From positions 113,931-177,930 of the forward strand of contig NZ_BOOW01000035.1 in assembly GCF_016863435.1 (NCBI RefSeq): 64,000 bases of DNA. Reading direction: 5' to 3'. The DNA is from Sinosporangium siamense. GTDB taxonomy: Bacteria; Actinomycetota; Actinomycetes; Streptosporangiales; Streptosporangiaceae. Below the pieces are notes generated by a model. The model worked only from the letters and a program-made list of their open reading frames with translations. It did no database searches and was not told the DNA's origin. The position numbers and the translations under genes were made by a program. The stretch's first letter is position 1; each line of letters begins with the position of its first letter. Positions 35,001 through 57,900 of the stretch are shown in pieces.

Positions 35001-38000
35001 GGCCACCAGCGACGACGAACACGCCGTGTCCACCGTCACCGCAGGCCCTTCCAGACCGAACGTGTAGGCGAGGCGGCCCGACATCACGCTCGCCGCGCCG
35101 CCGGTCAGCAGGTAGCCGTCCGAGCCTTTGTCCGCCTGGTCGTAGCGGGGGCCGTACTCCTGGTACATGCCTCCGACGAAGACGCCGGTGTCGCTGCCGC
35201 GCAGGCCGGCCGGGTCTACTCCGGCGCGTTCGAACGCCTCCCACGAGGTCTCCAGCAAGAGCCGCTGCTGCGGGTCCATCGCCAGCGCCTCACGCGGCGA
35301 GATCCCGAAAAATCCGGCGTCGAAGTCGCCGGCGTGGTGCAGGAAGGCCCCCGAGCGGGTGTAGGAGGTGCCGGGGTGGTGGGGGTCGTCGTCGAAGAGG
35401 GTGGCGAGGGGCCATCCCCTGCCGGCGGGGAAGGGCGAGGTCGCGTCCCCGCCGCCTGCCACCAGGTTCCAGAGGTCCTCGGGGGAGGTGACGCCGCCGG
35501 GGAGGCGGCAGGCCATGCCCACGATGGCGATCGGCTCGCCGTGGCTCGCGGCCGGGGCCCGCACGGGCGGGGCGGCGGCGGTGGTTCCGGACAGCTCCTC
35601 GTGCAGGAAGCCGGCCAGAGCGTTCGGGGTCGGATAGTCGAAGACGAGGGTCGCCGGGAGGCGGCGGCCGAGGGCGGTGGTCAGGCGGTTGCGGAGTTCG
35701 ACCGCGGTCAGCGAGTCGAAGCCGAGGTCCTTGAAGCCGCTGCCGAGGCCGACCGCCTCGGGGGAGCTGTGGCCGAGCACCGTGGCGACGTGCGCGCGCA
35801 CGAGGTCGGTGAGGGCGCGGCGGCGTTCGGGCTCGGGCAGGGCCGCGAGGGTGGAGGACAGGGGGGCGGTGCCGTACACCCGCCCTGCCGTGCGTCGTGT
35901 GCGGGTGCGAATCAGGCCGCGCAGCATCGGGGGCGGCTCTTCGGCCGCGTCGCGCAGGGCGGCCAGGTCGAGCCGGATCGGCAGCAGGGCGGGCTCGTCC
36001 ACGGTCATGGCGTGGTCGAGCAGGGTCAGCGCCTCGGCGGACGACAGAGCGCCGAAGCCCGAGCGGTTCATGCGTGCGCGGTCGCCGTCGCCGGCGGTCG
36101 CGCTGATGGTGCTGCGTTGTTCCCACAGGCCCCAGCCGAGGGAGATCGCGGGGAGTCCTTGAGCACGCCGGTGAACGGCCAGGGCGTCGAGGAAGGCGTT
36201 GGCCGCGGTGTAGTCGCCCTGCCCGGCGTTGCCCAGGGTGCCCGAGGCGGAGGAGAACAGGATGAAGAACGACAGGTCCAGGTCCCGGGTCAGCTCGTGC
36301 AGGAACCACGCGGCGTCGGCCTTGGCGCGCAGGACGCGGTCGATCTGCTCGCCGGTCAGGGAGCCGACGATGCCGCCCTCGACCAGCCCGGCCGCGTGGA
36401 TCACGCCGGTCAGGTCGGCGCCGATGCCCTCCACGACCTGCCGCAGGGCCTCGCGGTCACCCGCGTCGCAGGCGGCGACGGTGACGTCGGCGCCGAGTTC
36501 CCGCAGCTCGCGGGCGAGTACGGCGGCGCCGGGGGCGTGCTCGCCGGTGCGGCTGAGGAGCACCAGGCGGCCTATGCCGTGAGCCGACACGAGATGCCTG
36601 GCGACGAGACCGCCGAGTGTTCCCGTGCCGCCGGTGATCAGCACGGTGCCGCCGGGGCCGGCCGGCGCGGGCAGGGTGAGGACCACTTTGCCGACGTGCT
36701 GCGCCTGGCTGACGAAGCGGAAGGCGTCGGCGGCCCGCCGTACATCCCAGGTGCGCAGGGGTGGGAGCCGCAGCGTGCCGTCCGCGAAGAGGGTGAGCAG
36801 CTCGCCGAGCATGCGGCGGACGAGTTCGGGCCGCGCGCGCATGAGGTCGAAGGGCTGGTAGGCCACGGGGAGGCCGGCGGGGTCGCGCAGGTCGGTCTTG
36901 CCCATCTCCATGAAGCGCCCGCCTCGCGGCAGCAGCCGCAGCGAGGCGTCCACGAAGTCACCCGCGAGGGAGTTCAGGACGACGTCCACCCCCCGGCCCG
37001 CGGTCGCCGTGCGGAAGTGCGCTTCGAAGTCGAGGGTCCGGGAGGAGGCGATGTGCCGGTCGTCGAGGCCCAGGTCGCGGAGCACGCCGTGTTTGGCGGG
37101 GCTCGCGGTGGCGAACACCTCCGCGCCGAGGTGGCGGGCGATCTGCACGGCGGCCGTGCCCACGCCGCCGGTGGCGGCGTGGATGAGCACGGCCTCGCCG
37201 CGCCGGAGTCCCGCGAGTTCCACCAGCCCGTAATAGGCGGTGAGGTAGGCGATCGGTACGGCGGCGGCCTGCTCGAACGTCCAGCCTTCCGGCATGGGGG
37301 CGAGGACCCGGTGGTCGGCGACGGCGGTGGGCGCGAAGGCGCCGCCGAAGAGGCCGAACACCCGGTCGCCCGGTGCCATCCCGGTGACGCCAGGGCCGAC
37401 CTCGGTGACCACGCCCGCGCCTTCGCCGCCGAGCGGCACGTCGTCGGGATACATGCCGAGGGTGAGGAGTACGTCGCGGAAGTTGAGCCCGGCGGCGCGC
37501 ACCCGGACGCGCACCTGGCCCGGCGCGAGCGGTTCCCTGTCGTGCGCGGCGAGGGTGAGGGCGTCGATGGTGCCCTTCGCCGCGGCCTCCAGCCGCCAGT
37601 CGTCCCGTCCGACGGGTGGCACGAGCCCGGTGAGGGAGGTGCCGAGCCGGGCCGCGTAGATTGCGCCGTCGCGGACGGCCAGTTGCGGCTCGCCCGTGGC
37701 GAGGGCTCCGGCCAGGGTGGTGTCGTCGGTGCCGGGGTCGATGTCGATCAGGGTGATACGGCCGGGGTGTTCGGCCTGCGCGCTGCGGATCAGGCCCCAC
37801 GCCGCCGCGGCGGCGGGTTCGCCCGGCATGACGGCGCCGGCGGTGATGACGGCGAGGGGCTCATCGGCGTCATCGTCCAGCCAGCTCCGGACGGCGGTCA
37901 GGGCTTGGGCGACGGTGGCGCGGGTGGCCGTGAGGACGTCGTCCGCGAGGTCACACGAGATGCGTACGGAGCGACCGTGCCACGGGGCCGGGTCGCCGGC

Positions 38001-41000
38001 CGGGATCGGGACCCAGGTGAGCCTGTAGAGCGAGTCGGGGGTGGAGGGCCGGGCCGCCACCGCGCCGGCCTGCCGCATGACCAGGGTCTCGACGGAGGCA
38101 ACCGGTGCGCCGGTGCCGTCCGCCGCCTCCAGCGACAACGCGCCCGGCCCGGCGGGCGTCAGCCGTACACGCAGCTCGGCGGCGGCTGAGGCGTGCAGCC
38201 GCACACCCTCAAAGGAGAACGGCAGGCGCCTGCCCTCACCCTCGTGCACGGCGGCGAGCGCGTGGAGGGCGGCGTCGAGCAGCACGGGGTGCAAGCCGTA
38301 GCGGCCGGTCTCCAAGGGAGCGGGCGGTGCCACCTCGGCGTAGACGACCTCGCCGTCGCGCCAGGCCCGCCGCAGTGCCCGGAAGGCCGGGCCGTAGGTC
38401 AGGCCGCGGTCGGCCAGGGACGTGTAGACGCCTGTCAGGTCCACCGGCTGTGCTCCGGGCGGGGGCCAGACGGCGAGGCCGGCGGCCGGGGCCCGGTGTC
38501 CTGCGGGCGACAAGGTGCCACCGGCGTGGTGGGTCCACTCGTCGGCGCCGACGGGGGAACCGTACACGTCGACCGTACGGCTGCCGCCCTCGTCCGCGTC
38601 GCCGACGAGGATCTGGACCTGGACGCCCTCGGAGCCGGTGAGCACGACAGGGGCGTGCAGGGTCAGCTCGTCGAGGTGGTCGCATCCGACGTGGTCTCCC
38701 GCGCGGACGGCGAGCTCGACGAACGCGGTGCCGGGGAGGACGACCGTGCCCAGCACGGCGTGGTCGGCCAGCCAGGGCTGCGACGCGATCGAGAGCCGGC
38801 CGGTCAGCAGGAAACCGTCGCCCCCGGCCAGGGACACCGCCGCTCCGAGCAGCGGGTGGTCGGCCGAGCCCAGGCCCGCGCCCGCCAGGTCGGCCGCCCC
38901 CTGCGTGGGCGGCAACCAGTAGCGTTCGCGCTCGAAGGCGTAGGTCGGCAGGTCCACCCGCCTGCCCTGTGTTCCCCACTCGACGGGGCCACCGGAGACG
39001 AACACGTTTGCGGCGGCCTCTGCGGCGCTGTCCGCCTCGGGCCTGCCCTTGCGCAGCACCGGGACGAACCTGCCGTCCTCCACGACGTCCGGGCCCATCG
39101 CCGACAACACGCCGCCGGGGCCGAGCTCCAGGAAGGTCCTCACCCCCGTGGCCCGGGCCCTGGCCAGGCCGTCGGCGAAACGCACCGCCTCACGCACGTG
39201 ACGCACCCAGTAGTCGGCGGAGAACTCCGTCACCGGCTCGCCGGTCAGGTTCGACACGACCGGGATAGACGGGCGGTGGTAGGTCAGCCCGCCGGCCACT
39301 CTCCGGAACTCCGCCAGCATCGGCTCCATCAGCGCCGAGTGGAACGCATGGCTCACGCGCAGCCGCCGCGCCTTCCGCCCCTGGGCCGCGAGACGCTCGG
39401 TGACGGCGGTGACGGCCTGCTCGACGCCGGACAGGACGACGGCCTCGGGGCCGTTCACCGCGGCGATCGAGACCCCCTCGGTCAGCAGCGGCCTCACCTC
39501 GGCCTCGCCCGCCCGGACGGCCGCCATCGCGCCTCCGGCCGGCAACGCCTGCATCAGCCGTCCACGTGCGCTGACCAGGGCGACCGCGTCCTCAAGGCCG
39601 AGCACTCCGGACACGTGAGCGGCTGCCAGCTCGCCCACCGAGTGGCCCACCAGCACGGCGGGCCGCACTCCCCACGAGGTCAAGAGCCGGAACAGCGCCA
39701 CCTCGACCGCGAACAGACCGGCCTGCGCGAACTCCGTCCGCTCCAGCAGCTCTCCGTCGTCCCCGAACACCACATCCCGCAGCGACCCGCCCGTCAGCCT
39801 GTCGAAGCAGGCCACCACCTCGTCGAACGCCGCCGCGAACACGGGAAACGAGGCGTGCAGCTCACGCCCCATCCCGGCCCGCTGGGCGCCCTGCCCGGTG
39901 AACAGGAACCCCACACCGCCACGCGCCGCCGTGCCCGTGACCACACCGGCCCCGGTCTCTCCCGACGCCAGCGCCGCCAGCCGCCCGGCCAGCTCGGCCC
40001 GGTCGCGGCCTGCCACCGCGGCACGGTGATCGTGTACGGCACGGGCCGAGGTGAGCGTGAACGCCACGTCCTCGGCCGCCACCTCGGGGTTGGCCTTCAG
40101 CCACTCCCAGAGGCGTTCCGCCTGAGCACGAAGAGCGGCCCCGCTGCGGGCCGACAGCGGCCACACCACCATGCCCCCACCGGTTGCCGGGGCGGTCTGC
40201 TCCTCAGGGGCGGCCTCCTCCAGGATCACGTGGGCGTTGGTCCCGCTGATCCCGAAGGACGACACTCCGGCCCGCCTCGCCGTACCCCGGGCCGGCCACT
40301 CGCGCGCCTCGGTGAGCAGTTCGACCGTCCCCGCCGACCAGTCCACATGCGGAGTCGGCTCATCGACATGCAGCGTCGGCGGCAGAACACCCGCACGCAG
40401 CGCCATCACCATCTTGATCACACCCGCCACACCGGCGGCGGCCTGCGTGTGGCCGATGTTCGACTTCACCGACCCCAGCCACAGCGGCCGGTCCCGATCC
40501 GAGCCGTAGGTCGCCATCAGGGCCTGGGCCTCGATCGGGTCGCCGAGAGTGGTGCCGGTGCCGTGGGCCTCGACCGCGTCCACGTCCGACGTCGCGAGAC
40601 CGGCATCCGCTAGTGCCTGCCGTACCACCCGTTCCTGGGAGGGACCGTTGGGGGCGGTCAGGCCGTTGCTGGCGCCGTCCTGGTTGACGGCGCTGCCGCG
40701 CACCACCGCCAGCACGCGCCGACCGGCCCGCAGGGCGTCGGACAGCCGTTCCACCACGAGCACGCCGACGCCTTCGCCCCAGCCGGTGCCGTCGGCGGCG
40801 CCCGCGAACGACTTGCACCGGCCGTCGGCCGCCAGCCCCCGCTGCCGGCTGAACTCCGTGAACGTGTCCGGGGAGGCCATCACGGTCACGCCGCCCGCCA
40901 GGGCGAGCGAACACTCGCCGCGCCGCAGCGACTGCACGGCGAGGTGCAGGGCGACCAGCGACGACGAGCAGGCCGTGTCGATGGTGACGGCGGGCCCCTC

Positions 41001-41585
41001 GAAGCCGAAGGTGTAGGCGACGCGGCCGGTGGCGATGCTGGCGGCGTTGCCGTTGCCGATGAATCCCTCGAGTTCCTCCGGGATGGTTTTCAGGCGGGAG
41101 TGGTAGTCGTGGTACATGAGGCCGGTGAAGACGCCGGTCTTGCTGCCTTTGAGGGTGGACGGCACGATGCCGGCGTGTTCCATCGCCTCCCACGAGGTCT
41201 CCAGCAAGAGGCGCTGCTGCGGATCCATCGCCAGCGCCTCACGCGGCGAGATCCCGAAAAATCCGGCATCGAAATCAGCTGCGTCGTACAGGAACCCACC
41301 CGACCGCGCATACGACGTGCCCGCCCGATCGGGATCCTCGTCGAACAGCCGCTCCAGATCCCACCCCCGGTCCACAGGGAACCCCGACACCCCGTCCCGC
41401 CCCGACGCCACCAGCTCCCACAACTCCTCAGGCGAGGACACCCCGCCGGGGAACCGGCACGCCATCCCCACGATCGCGACGGGCTCGCGATGCCGCTCCT
41501 CGACTTCACGCAACCGCCGCTGCGCTTCCTGCGCCTCGTTGATCGCCCGCTTGAGGTAGGTGCGCAGTTGCTGCTCGTTCGACAT
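26067..41585 (-). CDS. Type I polyketide synthase PKS-C, three modules
   Basis: 5172 residues; ATG 41585. Module C1: docking 1-32, KS (Cys about 205), AT from about 564 with GHSVG and malonyl-type HAFH, DH ([10 protein letters not shown] near 943, Asp in LLDAALH near 1103), ER ([11 protein letters not shown] near 1369, [13 protein letters not shown] near 1471), KR (TGGTGTLGG near 1648, Tyr in GDYTAAN), ACP near 1958. Module C2: KS from about 2020, malonyl AT from about 2540, DH ([10 protein letters not shown] near 2912), KR with B-type LDD and Tyr near 3440, ACP near 3600 (GVDSLT). Module C3: KS from about 3660, malonyl AT from about 4193, A-type KR (AGVWGS, no LDD) near 4740-4885, ACP near 5048, C-terminal docking helices 5090-5172. 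It should add CH2CH2, CH=CH and CH2-CHOH steps in order. All key catalytic residues I checked are present. Confidence 0.96.
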   Translation of the reverse strand: MSNEQQLRTYLKRAINEAQEAQRRLREVEERHREPVAIVGMACRFPGGVSSPEELWELVASGRDGVSGFPVDRGWDLERLFDEDPDRAGTSYARSGGFLYDAADFDAGFFGISPREALAMDPQQRLLLETSWEAMEHAGIVPSTLKGSKTGVFTGLMYHDYHSRLKTIPEELEGFIGNGNAASIATGRVAYTFGFEGPAVTIDTACSSSLVALHLAVQSLRRGECSLALAGGVTVMASPDTFTEFSRQRGLAADGRCKSFAGAADGTGWGEGVGVLVVERLSDALRAGRRVLAVVRGSAVNQDGASNGLTAPNGPSQERVVRQALADAGLATSDVDAVEAHGTGTTLGDPIEAQALMATYGSDRDRPLWLGSVKSNIGHTQAAAGVAGVIKMVMALRAGVLPPTLHVDEPTPHVDWSAGTVELLTEAREWPARGTARRAGVSSFGISGTNAHVILEEAAPEEQTAPATGGGMVVWPLSARSGAALRAQAERLWEWLKANPEVAAEDVAFTLTSARAVHDHRAAVAGRDRAELAGRLAALASGETGAGVVTGTAARGGVGFLFTGQGAQRAGMGRELHASFPVFAAAFDEVVACFDRLTGGSLRDVVFGDDGELLERTEFAQAGLFAVEVALFRLLTSWGVRPAVLVGHSVGELAAAHVSGVLGLEDAVALVSARGRLMQALPAGGAMAAVRAGEAEVRPLLTEGVSIAAVNGPEAVVLSGVEQAVTAVTERLAAQGRKARRLRVSHAFHSALMEPMLAEFRRVAGGLTYHRPSIPVVSNLTGEPVTEFSADYWVRHVREAVRFADGLARARATGVRTFLELGPGGVLSAMGPDVVEDGRFVPVLRKGRPEADSAAEAAANVFVSGGPVEWGTQGRRVDLPTYAFERERYWLPPTQGAADLAGAGLGSADHPLLGAAVSLAGGDGFLLTGRLSIASQPWLADHAVLGTVVLPGTAFVELAVRAGDHVGCDHLDELTLHAPVVLTGSEGVQVQILVGDADEGGSRTVDVYGSPVGADEWTHHAGGTLSPAGHRAPAAGLAVWPPPGAQPVDLTGVYTSLADRGLTYGPAFRALRRAWRDGEVVYAEVAPPAPLETGRYGLHPVLLDAALHALAAVHEGEGRRLPFSFEGVRLHASAAAELRVRLTPAGPGALSLEAADGTGAPVASVETLVMRQAGAVAARPSTPDSLYRLTWVPIPAGDPAPWHGRSVRISCDLADDVLTATRATVAQALTAVRSWLDDDADEPLAVITAGAVMPGEPAAAAAWGLIRSAQAEHPGRITLIDIDPGTDDTTLAGALATGEPQLAVRDGAIYAARLGTSLTGLVPPVGRDDWRLEAAAKGTIDALTLAAHDREPLAPGQVRVRVRAAGLNFRDVLLTLGMYPDDVPLGGEGAGVVTEVGPGVTGMAPGDRVFGLFGGAFAPTAVADHRVLAPMPEGWTFEQAAAVPIAYLTAYYGLVELAGLRRGEAVLIHAATGGVGTAAVQIARHLGAEVFATASPAKHGVLRDLGLDDRHIASSRTLDFEAHFRTATAGRGVDVVLNSLAGDFVDASLRLLPRGGRFMEMGKTDLRDPAGLPVAYQPFDLMRARPELVRRMLGELLTLFADGTLRLPPLRTWDVRRAADAFRFVSQAQHVGKVVLTLPAPAGPGGTVLITGGTGTLGGLVARHLVSAHGIGRLVLLSRTGEHAPGAAVLARELRELGADVTVAACDAGDREALRQVVEGIGADLTGVIHAAGLVEGGIVGSLTGEQIDRVLRAKADAAWFLHELTRDLDLSFFILFSSASGTLGNAGQGDYTAANAFLDALAVHRRAQGLPAISLGWGLWEQRSTISATAGDGDRARMNRSGFGALSSAEALTLLDHAMTVDEPALLPIRLDLAALRDAAEEPPPMLRGLIRTRTRRTAGRVYGTAPLSSTLAALPEPERRRALTDLVRAHVATVLGHSSPEAVGLGSGFKDLGFDSLTAVELRNRLTTALGRRLPATLVFDYPTPNALAGFLHEELSGTTAAAPPVRAPAASHGEPIAIVGMACRLPGGVTSPEDLWNLVAGGGDATSPFPAGRGWPLATLFDDDPHHPGTSYTRSGAFLHHAGDFDAGFFGISPREALAMDPQQRLLLETSWEAFERAGVDPAGLRGSDTGVFVGGMYQEYGPRYDQADKGSDGYLLTGGAASVMSGRLAYTFGLEGPAVTVDTACSSSLVALHWAIRALRQGECSMALVGGVTVMATPGLFVEFSRQRGLAADGRCKSFAGAADGTGWGEGVGVLVVQRLSDAVRAGRRVLAVVRGSAVNQDGASNGLTAPNGPSQQRVIRRALADAGLTAADVDAVEGHGTGTVLGDPIEAQALMATYGSDRDRPLWLGSLKSNIGHTQAAAGVAGVIKMVMALRAGVLPPTLHVDEPTPHVDWSAGPVELLTEAREWHGRGTARRAGVSSFGISGTNAHVIVEEAPAEQSGPEDGGGGTGLVVWPLSARTGTALRAQAERLGEWLKANPDVAAEDVAYSLASGRAVLEHRAALVGRDRGELAERLAELGTAGAVVPGGVGFLFTGQGAQRAGMGRGLHAAFPVFAEAFDEVMAGFEAAGRSLRDVVFGDDGELLERTEFAQAGLFAVEVALFRLLTSWGVRPDVLLGHSVGELAAAHVAGVLSLEDAVTLVEARGRLMQALPAGGAMAAVRAGEAEVRPLLVEGVAIASVNGPGAVVLSGGAAEVSAVVARLEETGHSARRLRVSHAFHSPLVEPMLAEFRSVAEGLTYHVPSIPVVSNLTGEPVTEFSADYWVRHVREAVRFADGLSRVRATGVRTFLELGPDGVLSAMGPDVVEDGVFIPLLRKGRLEADSAMEAAARAFVSGVEVDWRMLGSGRWVDLPTYPFEHRHYWLTSKSAPSAGHALLDVTVPLAEGDGVVMTGSLSTNTHPWLADHVVAGIPTLPATAFAELALHAGDEIGCDTLGELVVELPLTLPEGRERRIQVSVAGEDEGGRRTFGVFSREWDAPDDLPWTRQARGVLTPDTAGIPAHTPEWPPPGAEELDVTGLYDDMAAAGLHYGPAFRGLRAAWRHGDRFYGEVALPGELAADGFGLHPALLDAALHVAGLGVLPDTGSGRLPFAFDRVRRSRTGTRVLRVEMAAVGRDAVSVALTDDTGDPVATIESLALRPYTAERLRDTPGALFRVTWAPVPENGGSAPASILRVARPSTSDVPSAVRATLTEVLTALRAWAEGDGAAGARLAVVTEETSDPVASAVWGLVRSAQSEHPGMFVLVDAGAEELPELLPEDEPQLALRGGVFHAARLARAVPPSPEQGVDWGGGTVLVTGGTGALGGLIARHLVTGHGVRDLLLASRRGGAEAGELVAELTALGARVEVEACDVADRDSLAALLAGRPLTGVVHAAGVLDDGVLTSLTDESLDRVLRPKADAAWHLHELTAHLPLTAFVLFSSAAATFGNAGQGGYAAANAFLDGLAAHRRSEGLPATSLAWGMWEHGMAGALGDADRARLARAGAVPLTESEGLALFDAALPLGEPVLLPVHLDLAALRGGQDEAPVPPLLRGLIRSRPRRKAGGATLARRLAAADEAERQRIALDAVRSLVASVLGHPSADAVPPGNKFTDLGVDSLTAVELRNRLNAATGTRLPATLVFDHPTPAALAAYVAAETAGAPEAAAPVARVASAEGEPIAIVAMSCRYPGGVRSPEDLWELVSTGGDAISSFPADRGWDLDALYDPDPDKPGTSYVREGGFVYDADRFDAELFGIGPREALAMDPQQRLLLETTWELFERAGIDPTSLQGSDTGVFAGVMYHDYGTLLPAVPGELEGYLGTGTAGSVVSGRLAYTFGLEGPAVTVDTACSSSLVALHLACRALRHGECSLALAGGVTVLSTPGTFVEFSRQRGLSPDGRCKSFAAGADGTGWSEGAGVLLLERLSDARRNGHQVLAVIRGSAVNQDGASNGLTAPSGPSQQRVIRRALADAGLAASDVDAVEAHGTGTALGDPIEAQSLLAVYGEERDRPLWLGSIKSNIGHTQAASGVAGVIKSVMALREGALPRTLHVDEPTPHVDWSAGAVRLLTEPREWPRRRGTARRAGVSSFGISGTNAHVIVEEAPFEEPVSPAAGGGKAGGLVVWPLSARTGAALRAQAGRLGEWLRADPGAAAEDVAFTLSSARAVLEQRGAVVGRDRAELAGRLAALASGQTGAGVVEGTAAGGGVGFLFTGQGAQRAGMGRGLHAAFPVFAAGFDEVVACFDAARPGLSLRDVVFGDHGDLLDRTEFAQAGLFGVEVALFRLLASWGVRPDVLVGHSVGELAAAHVAGALSLEDAVALVGARGRLMQALPAGGAMAAVRASEAEVEPLLVEGVSIAAVNGPQAVVLSGGDAEVTEVCDRLSALGRRVRRLRVSHAFHSELMEPMLAEFRTVAEGLTYHSPSIPVVSNLTGEPVTEFSADYWVRHVREAVRFADGLARARATGVRTFLELGPDGVLSAMGPEIVDDGVFIPVLRKDSPEDEAAVTALAAAHVHGARPEWGSVLGGGGRRVQLPTYAFQRRRYWLEPPPKPPGERAEAWRYRVEWHPMPEAAEAPRLHGTWLVIAPDAADETAGICAEALRRHGAEVIRQAKLDPAPDRGRISGVLSLLALDRGPSAAQTLELVKALDAAGVEAPLWLATQGAVDVGGVRSPHQAETWGLGLAVALEHPRLWGGLLDLPESLGPREAGHLVRALSGPPQETEDQVAVRSSGLLVRRLTRAAAPVKRRAFTPRGTVLVTGGTSALGAAVARRLAAEGAEHLALTQTPGGAFEGGAVPDLVAELKALGASQVTVAECDLADRRAVAGLLDGFPDLTAVFHTAGEPGVAALADLDATSLAAALGEKAAGAAHLHDLLLDRDLDAFVLFSSIAGVWGSAGQGAYAAANAYLDALAAHRRTLGLTATSVAWGLWEEVAKADPERRDQLRRRGVAAMETDAALTALWQAVEEDRATVTVADVDWARFAPLFTALRERPLITGVPEVRQLLNAAPDAQGPGDTSGLMAELARLPEGERRRRLLHLVRAEAAAALGHESADAVPPARPFLDAGFDSLAAVGLRNRLVAATGLPLPATVVFDHPNPEALSAYLDTKAGPGGGPSIDAGLDSLATALGTLDRGDPERLRLTARLQTLLSELTGDQGESGVPDMAERVGDASDEELFGLLDAEFSEGGLGL
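41215..41459. repeat. 245-bp near-identical tract shared with 46432-46676 (KS starts of C1 and B2)
   Basis: One mismatch (41280 T versus 46497 C) in 245 bases, offset 5217. It covers the N-terminal KS region in both modules ([18 protein letters not shown] through [14 protein letters not shown]). Suggests recent exchange between modules of two different PKS genes. Confidence 0.85.
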
Positions 41586-41591
41586 GTGGTG

Positions 41592-51929
<10,338 letters not shown>

Positions 51930-51940
51930 CGCGGTCCTTT

Positions 51941-54900
51941 CTACGCGCCGAGTTCACGGTCGATGAGGTCGAAGATCTCGTCGTCGGTGGCCGACAGCAG
52001 GTCGTCGTCGTCACCGCCGGCGGGGGTGCCTGTGTCCGCGCCGAGCTTCGCCAGCAGGGCGGTCAGGCGTTCGGCGACCGTCACCCGTTCGGTGTCGCCG
52101 AGGCCCATGACGGCGGCTTCCAGCCGGTCGAGTTCGGCGAGCGGGGACGGCTCGCCGCCGGTCAGCAGCGACCGCATGTGGGCGGCCAGCGCCGCCGGGT
52201 TCGCGTGCTCGAACACCACCGTCACGGGGAGGCGCAGGCCGGTCGCCTTGTTGAGGCGGTTGCGCAGGTCAACGGCGGTGAGGGACTCGAAGCCGAGGTC
52301 CCTGAAGGCCCGTTGCGCGCCGACCGCCTCGGGCGAGGTGTGGCCGAGGGCTTCTGCGACGTGACCGGTGACCAGCCGCAGCAACTCCCGTTCCCGCTCG
52401 GAGGGCGGCAGGGCGGCCAGCCGGTGGGCATAATCGCCGGCCTCGGACTCGGCCTCCTCCGAGGCGGGCGCGAGGCCCGCGAGCAGGGGGCGGGGCCGGG
52501 CGGAGGCGAAGGTCGCGGCGAACGCCGCCCAGTCCACGTCGGCGACCGCGGCGAACGGGGTGCCGCGGGTGAGGACCCGGTCGAGCCGGGACAGGGCGGT
52601 GTCCGGGTCGAGGAACGGCAGGCCCTGGCGGCGGAGCCGGTCCACGTCGACCTGTTCGGACAGGCGTTCGCTGTGCCAGACGCCCCACGCCACCGAGGTC
52701 GGGCGGCGGCCTGGAAGGCTTCTGCCGTACGCGGCGTAGGCGTCGAGGAAGGCATTCGCGGCGGCGTAGGCGCCGTGGTCGCCGCTGCCCCACACTCCGG
52801 CGATCGAGGAGAAGAAGACGAAGGCGTCGAGACGCTCGTGATCGAGAAGCTCGTCCAGGTGCACCGCGCCGTGCACCTTGGCGGCGAGGGCGTCGGCGAA
52901 CTCCGCCACCGTGCTGTCCGCGAGCGAGGCCAGCCGGGCCGCGCTGGCGGCGTGCACCACCGTGCGGGGGCTCAAACCCTGCTCGCGAAGCCGCTCCAGC
53001 AGCGCCGCGACCGCGTCCCGGTCGGCGATGTCGCAGTCGAGCGCCGTGACCGTGACACCGGGGGGAGCCGCCACCGCTGCGGCGGAGGTCGCGTTCCGGG
53101 AGACGAGCACGACATGCTCCGCGCCGGCGCCGGAGAGCCACCGCACGATGTGCGGCGCGAGGGCGCCGCTGCCGCCTGTGACGAGCGCGGCGCCCGACGT
53201 CCGGTACGGCGTGGCCCCGGTGAGCGGCGCCCTGACCAGGCGGCGAACCAGCACTCCGGGATCCCTGATCGCGACCTGGTCCTCGTCGCCGAGCCCGGCG
53301 AGCACCCCGCACAGCAGGTCCCAATCGGTGTCGCGGGGTGTCTCCGGGAGGTCGGCGAGGCCGCCCCAGATCGGGGGGTGCTCCAGGGCGATCACCCTGC
53401 CGAGACCCCAGGTCTCGGCCTGGACCGGCCTCCTCGGCGGGTCGTCCTGAGCCGGCTGCACGGCACCCGAGGTGACCGACCAGAGGGGCGTGTCCCAGCC
53501 GGTGTCGACGAGAGCCTGGACTAGGGTCAGCAGGCCGGCGACCCCGGCGGGCACCGCGGGGTGCCCGGCGTCGGGGCTCTCGTCGAGGGCCAGGAAGGAC
53601 AGGACGCCGGTGGGCCGCGGCCCGGAGGCCAGCCAGGCGGCCAGAGCGGCGCGGTCCGCCTGCGGGGGAACCGTCAGGAACACCGGCGACGCGCCGTGGC
53701 GTTCCAGCGCCTTGGCCGCTTCCTGGGCGAGACCGAGGTCCGTTTGCGCGGCGGACGTGACGATGAGCCAGGCGCCGGACAGGCCGCCGAAGGCGGGGGT
53801 GGCGGCCGGCTGCCAGGCGATGTCGTATCCCCAGCTGTCCTGGGCAGCGGCGGGCTCGACGGGCCGCAGCCAGTAGCGTTCCCGCTGGAAGGGGTAGGTC
53901 GGCAGGTCGAGGTACGGCAAAGCCCGGCCGAAGGCCGGTGTCCAGTCGACGTCTACTCCGTGCACGTGGGCCTCGCCGAGGGACAGCAGGAACCTGTCCA
54001 GGCCGCCCTCGTCACGGCGGAGCGACCCCACGGCCACGCCCTCGACTCCGGCGGCTTCGAGTGTCTGCTCCACGCCGACGGTCAGCACCGGGTGCGGGCT
54101 CATCTCCACGAACACCCGGTGACCGGCCTCGGCCAGCCCTTGCACCGCGTCGGCGAACCGCACCCGGCCACGCAGGTTGGCGTACCAATAACCTGCGTCC
54201 ATCGGCTCGTCCAGCCGACCGCCGCTCACCGTGGAGAACAGCGGGATCCGTGGCGAGTTCGCCGTCACCGGCGCCAGAAGCTCGGCCAACTCCTCCCGCA
54301 CCCGCTCCACGTGCACCGAGTGAGACGCGTAGTCCACCGGCACCCGCCGCACCCGCACCCCGTCTGCCTCGTAACCCGCCAGGAGTGCGTCGAGGGCCTC
54401 GGCCTCGCCCGCGACCACGGTCATGCCGGGGCCGTTGACCGCCGCCACCGACAAGGCGCCGTCCCACCGTGCCAGGTGCTCTTCAACCTGCTCGGCCCCC
54501 AGCGCCACCGAGGCCATGCCGCCCTGGCCGGCCAGTCGCCTCAGCGCCCGGCTGCGCAGCGCCACCACGCGTGCGCCGTCCTCCAGCGACAACGCCCCCG
54601 CGACACAGGCCGCCGCGATCTCCCCCTGGGAGTGGCCGACCACGGCTGAGGGCTCGACCCCGTATGAACGCCACAGCTCGGCCAGGGACACCATCACCGC
54701 CCACAAAGCCGGCTGCACCACCTCGACCTGCTCCAGCCCCTCACCGGTGCGAACGGCCTCCTCCACCGAGAAGTCCACGAACGGCCCCAGCGCTTGAGCA
54801 CACTCGGCGAAGCGCCGGGCGAACACCGGCGAGGAGTCCAGCAGACCGGACCCCATCCCCGCCCACTGCGCCCCCTGACCGGGGAACACAAACACCGGCC

Positions 54901-57900
54901 CCGCCGTACCCGGCAGCACCCGGCCCTCCACCGACTCGTCCCCCACGACCACAGCACGGTGCTCGAAACGAGCCCGCCCCGACGCCAGCACCAGACCGGC
55001 CCCCGCGGGCAGATCCCGCCCCCGCAACCACTCCACCTGCTCACGCACCGCGGCCACGGACCTGCCGGACACCACCAACGGCACCGGCCCATCCGAACAG
55101 GCCGGAGCCGGCACCTCAGGCCCCTGCTCCACGATGACGTGAGCGTTAGTCCCACTGGCTCCGAACGAGGAGACGCCGGCGCGGCGAGGCCGGTCGGCGG
55201 CGGGCCAGTCGCGAGCCTCGGTGAGCAGGGACAGGGCGCCCGCCGACCAGTCCACGTGCGGCGTCGGCTCGTCCGCGTGCAGGGTCCGCGGCAGGACACC
55301 CTCCCGCATGGCCATCACCATCTTGATCACACCCGCCACACCCGCGGCGGCCTGCGTATGACCGATGTTCGACTTCACCGACCCCAGCCACAGCGGCCGA
55401 TCCCGCTCCCGCCCATAGCTCGCCATGAGCGCCTGCGCCTCGATCGGATCGCCGAGAGTGGTCCCGGTCCCGTGGGCCTCCACGGCGTCGACGTCCGATG
55501 CCGTGAGCCCGGCGTTGGCGAGGGCCTGCCGTACCACCCGCTCCTGAGCCAGGCCGTTGGGCGCGGTGAGTCCGTTGGAGGCGCCGTCCTGGTTGACGGC
55601 GCTGCCGCGCACCACCGCCAGCACGCGGTGCCCGTTGCGCAGGGCGTCAGAGAGGCGTTCGAGGACCAGCACCCCGGCGCCCTCGGACCAGCCGGTGCCG
55701 TCGGCGGCGGCGGAGAAGGGCTTGCACCTGCCGTCGGGGGCCAGGCCGCGCTGGCGGCTGAACTCGATGAACGGCGTCGGGGTGGGCATGACGGTGACGC
55801 CCCCGGCCAGCGCGAGCGAACACTCACCCTGGCGCAGGGCCGCGGCGGCGAGGTGCAGCGCGACGAGCGAGGTGGAACAGGCGGTGTCCACGGTGATCGC
55901 CGGGCCTTCGAAGCCGAAGGTGTAGGCGACGCGGCCGGTGGCGATGCTGCCGACGTTGCCGGACAGCAGGTGGCCTTCGAGTTCCTCGGGGAGGACACGC
56001 GGGTCGCCGGCGTAGTCGTGGTACATCACCCCGGCGAACACCCCGGTGTCGCTGCCGCGCAGAGTGGCCGGGGCGATCCCGGCGCGTTCGAACGCCTCCC
56101 ACGAGGTCTCCAGCAGCAGCCGCTGCTGCGGGTCCATCGCCAGCGCCTCACGCGGCGAGATCCCGAAAAATCCGGCGTCGAAGTCACCTGCGTCGTAGAG
56201 GAAACCCCCGGACCTGGCGTAGCTGGTGCCCCGGTGATCGGGGTCGGGGTGGTAGACCGCGCCCCAGCCGCGGTCGGTGGGGAAGCCGCCGATCGCGTCC
56301 CCGCCCTCGGCAACCAGCCGCCACAGATCCTCCGGCGACCGCACCCCACCCGGGAAGCGGCAGGCCATGCCCACGATCGCGATCGGCTCACCTGTCGCCG
56401 CGGGGCGGGTGGTGACGCGGGGAGCGGGCCTGCCGGCCTTGAGGTGTACGGCGAGAGCCTCCGGGGTGGGGTGGTCGAACACGACGGTGGCGGGCAGGCG
56501 AAGCCCGGTGACCTGGTTCAGCCGGTTGCGCAGCCGTACCGCGAGCAGGGAGTCGAAGCCCAGATCCTTGAACGCGGCGCTCGTCTCGACCCGCGTGCCA
56601 TCGGCGTGGCCGAGCACCTCGGCCACCTGGGCACGCACCAGGTCGAGCACCTCGGACTCGGTGAGATCGGCGATGCCCGCCGGAGCCGCCGCGCGCCGCG
56701 CCGGGGTGCGGACGAGGCCGCGCAGCGGCGCCGGCAGGGAAGCGCCGACGGGACCGCGCGCCGGGTTCAGCAGAGCGGGCACAAGCAGCGGCGCGTCGGC
56801 GGCGAGCGCGGCGTCGAAGAGTTCGAGACCCTCGTCGGTCGGCATGCGGCCGACGCCGTTCTCGGCCCACCAGGTCACCTCGGTGTCGTGGAGCCCGCCG
56901 GTCAGGGCGCTGCGCTGCTCCCACGCGCCCCACGCCAGAGCGGTCGCGGGCAGCCCGAGCGCCCGCCGATGCTGGGCGAGCGCGTCGACGAAGGTGTTGG
57001 CGGCGGCGTAACCCGCCTGGCCGGGCGCACCCAGGATGCCGGAGAGCGAGGAGAAGAGCACAAAAGCGCTCAGGTCGCGGTCGAGGGTGAGTTCGTGGAG
57101 ATTCCACGCCGCGTACGCCTTGGGCCGCATAACCGTGTCGAGACGGCCGGCGTCCAGCGTCTCGACGACGCCGTCGTCCAGGGCCGCCGCGGCGTGGACG
57201 ACGGCGGTCAGACCGGGCACGCCGGCGATCACCTCGGCGAGAGCCGCCCGATCCGCCGCGTCACAGGCGACGACTGTCGCCTCGGCCCCCAGCCCACGCA
57301 GATCGGCGACGAGGCCGGCGGCCCCCGGGGCATCGGGGCCGAGCCTGCTGAGCAGGAGCAGCGTGCGGGTGCCATGGGTGCGGGCGAGGTGCCGGGCGAT
57401 CTGGCCGCCGAGAGTCCCGGTGCCACCGGTGATCAGCACGGTGCCGCCGAGAGGTGACGTGCCGGCGGGTTCGTTGCGAGGGCCGGCGACCGGCAAGAGG
57501 TCGCCGGCGGGTGACGTCGCCTCAGGTGGGAGAGCGCCCGGCGAGGCCGCCTCGCCTTGGAGAGCGCGGGATCCGGCGCCGGTCGTCTTGGTGAGGCGGG
57601 GCGCGTATGCGTGTCCGTCGCGCACGGCCACCTGGGGTTCATCCGGTGCGAGGAGAGGCTCGCCGGCTTCCCCGCCGAGGTCCACGAGAGCAAAGCGGCC
57701 GGGGTGTTCGGACTGGGCGGAACGAAGCAGTCCCCAGACGGGCGCGTGGGCCGGGTCCACGGTCTCACCGGGTGTTCCGGTGCCGACGGCGTTCCGGGTG
57801 ACCACCACCAGGCGGGAGTCGGCGAACCGGTCGCCGGCGAGCCATCGCCGCACAAGCGTCAGCGCCCAGGCGGCGGCCTCACCGGGCCCGACGCCGTCGG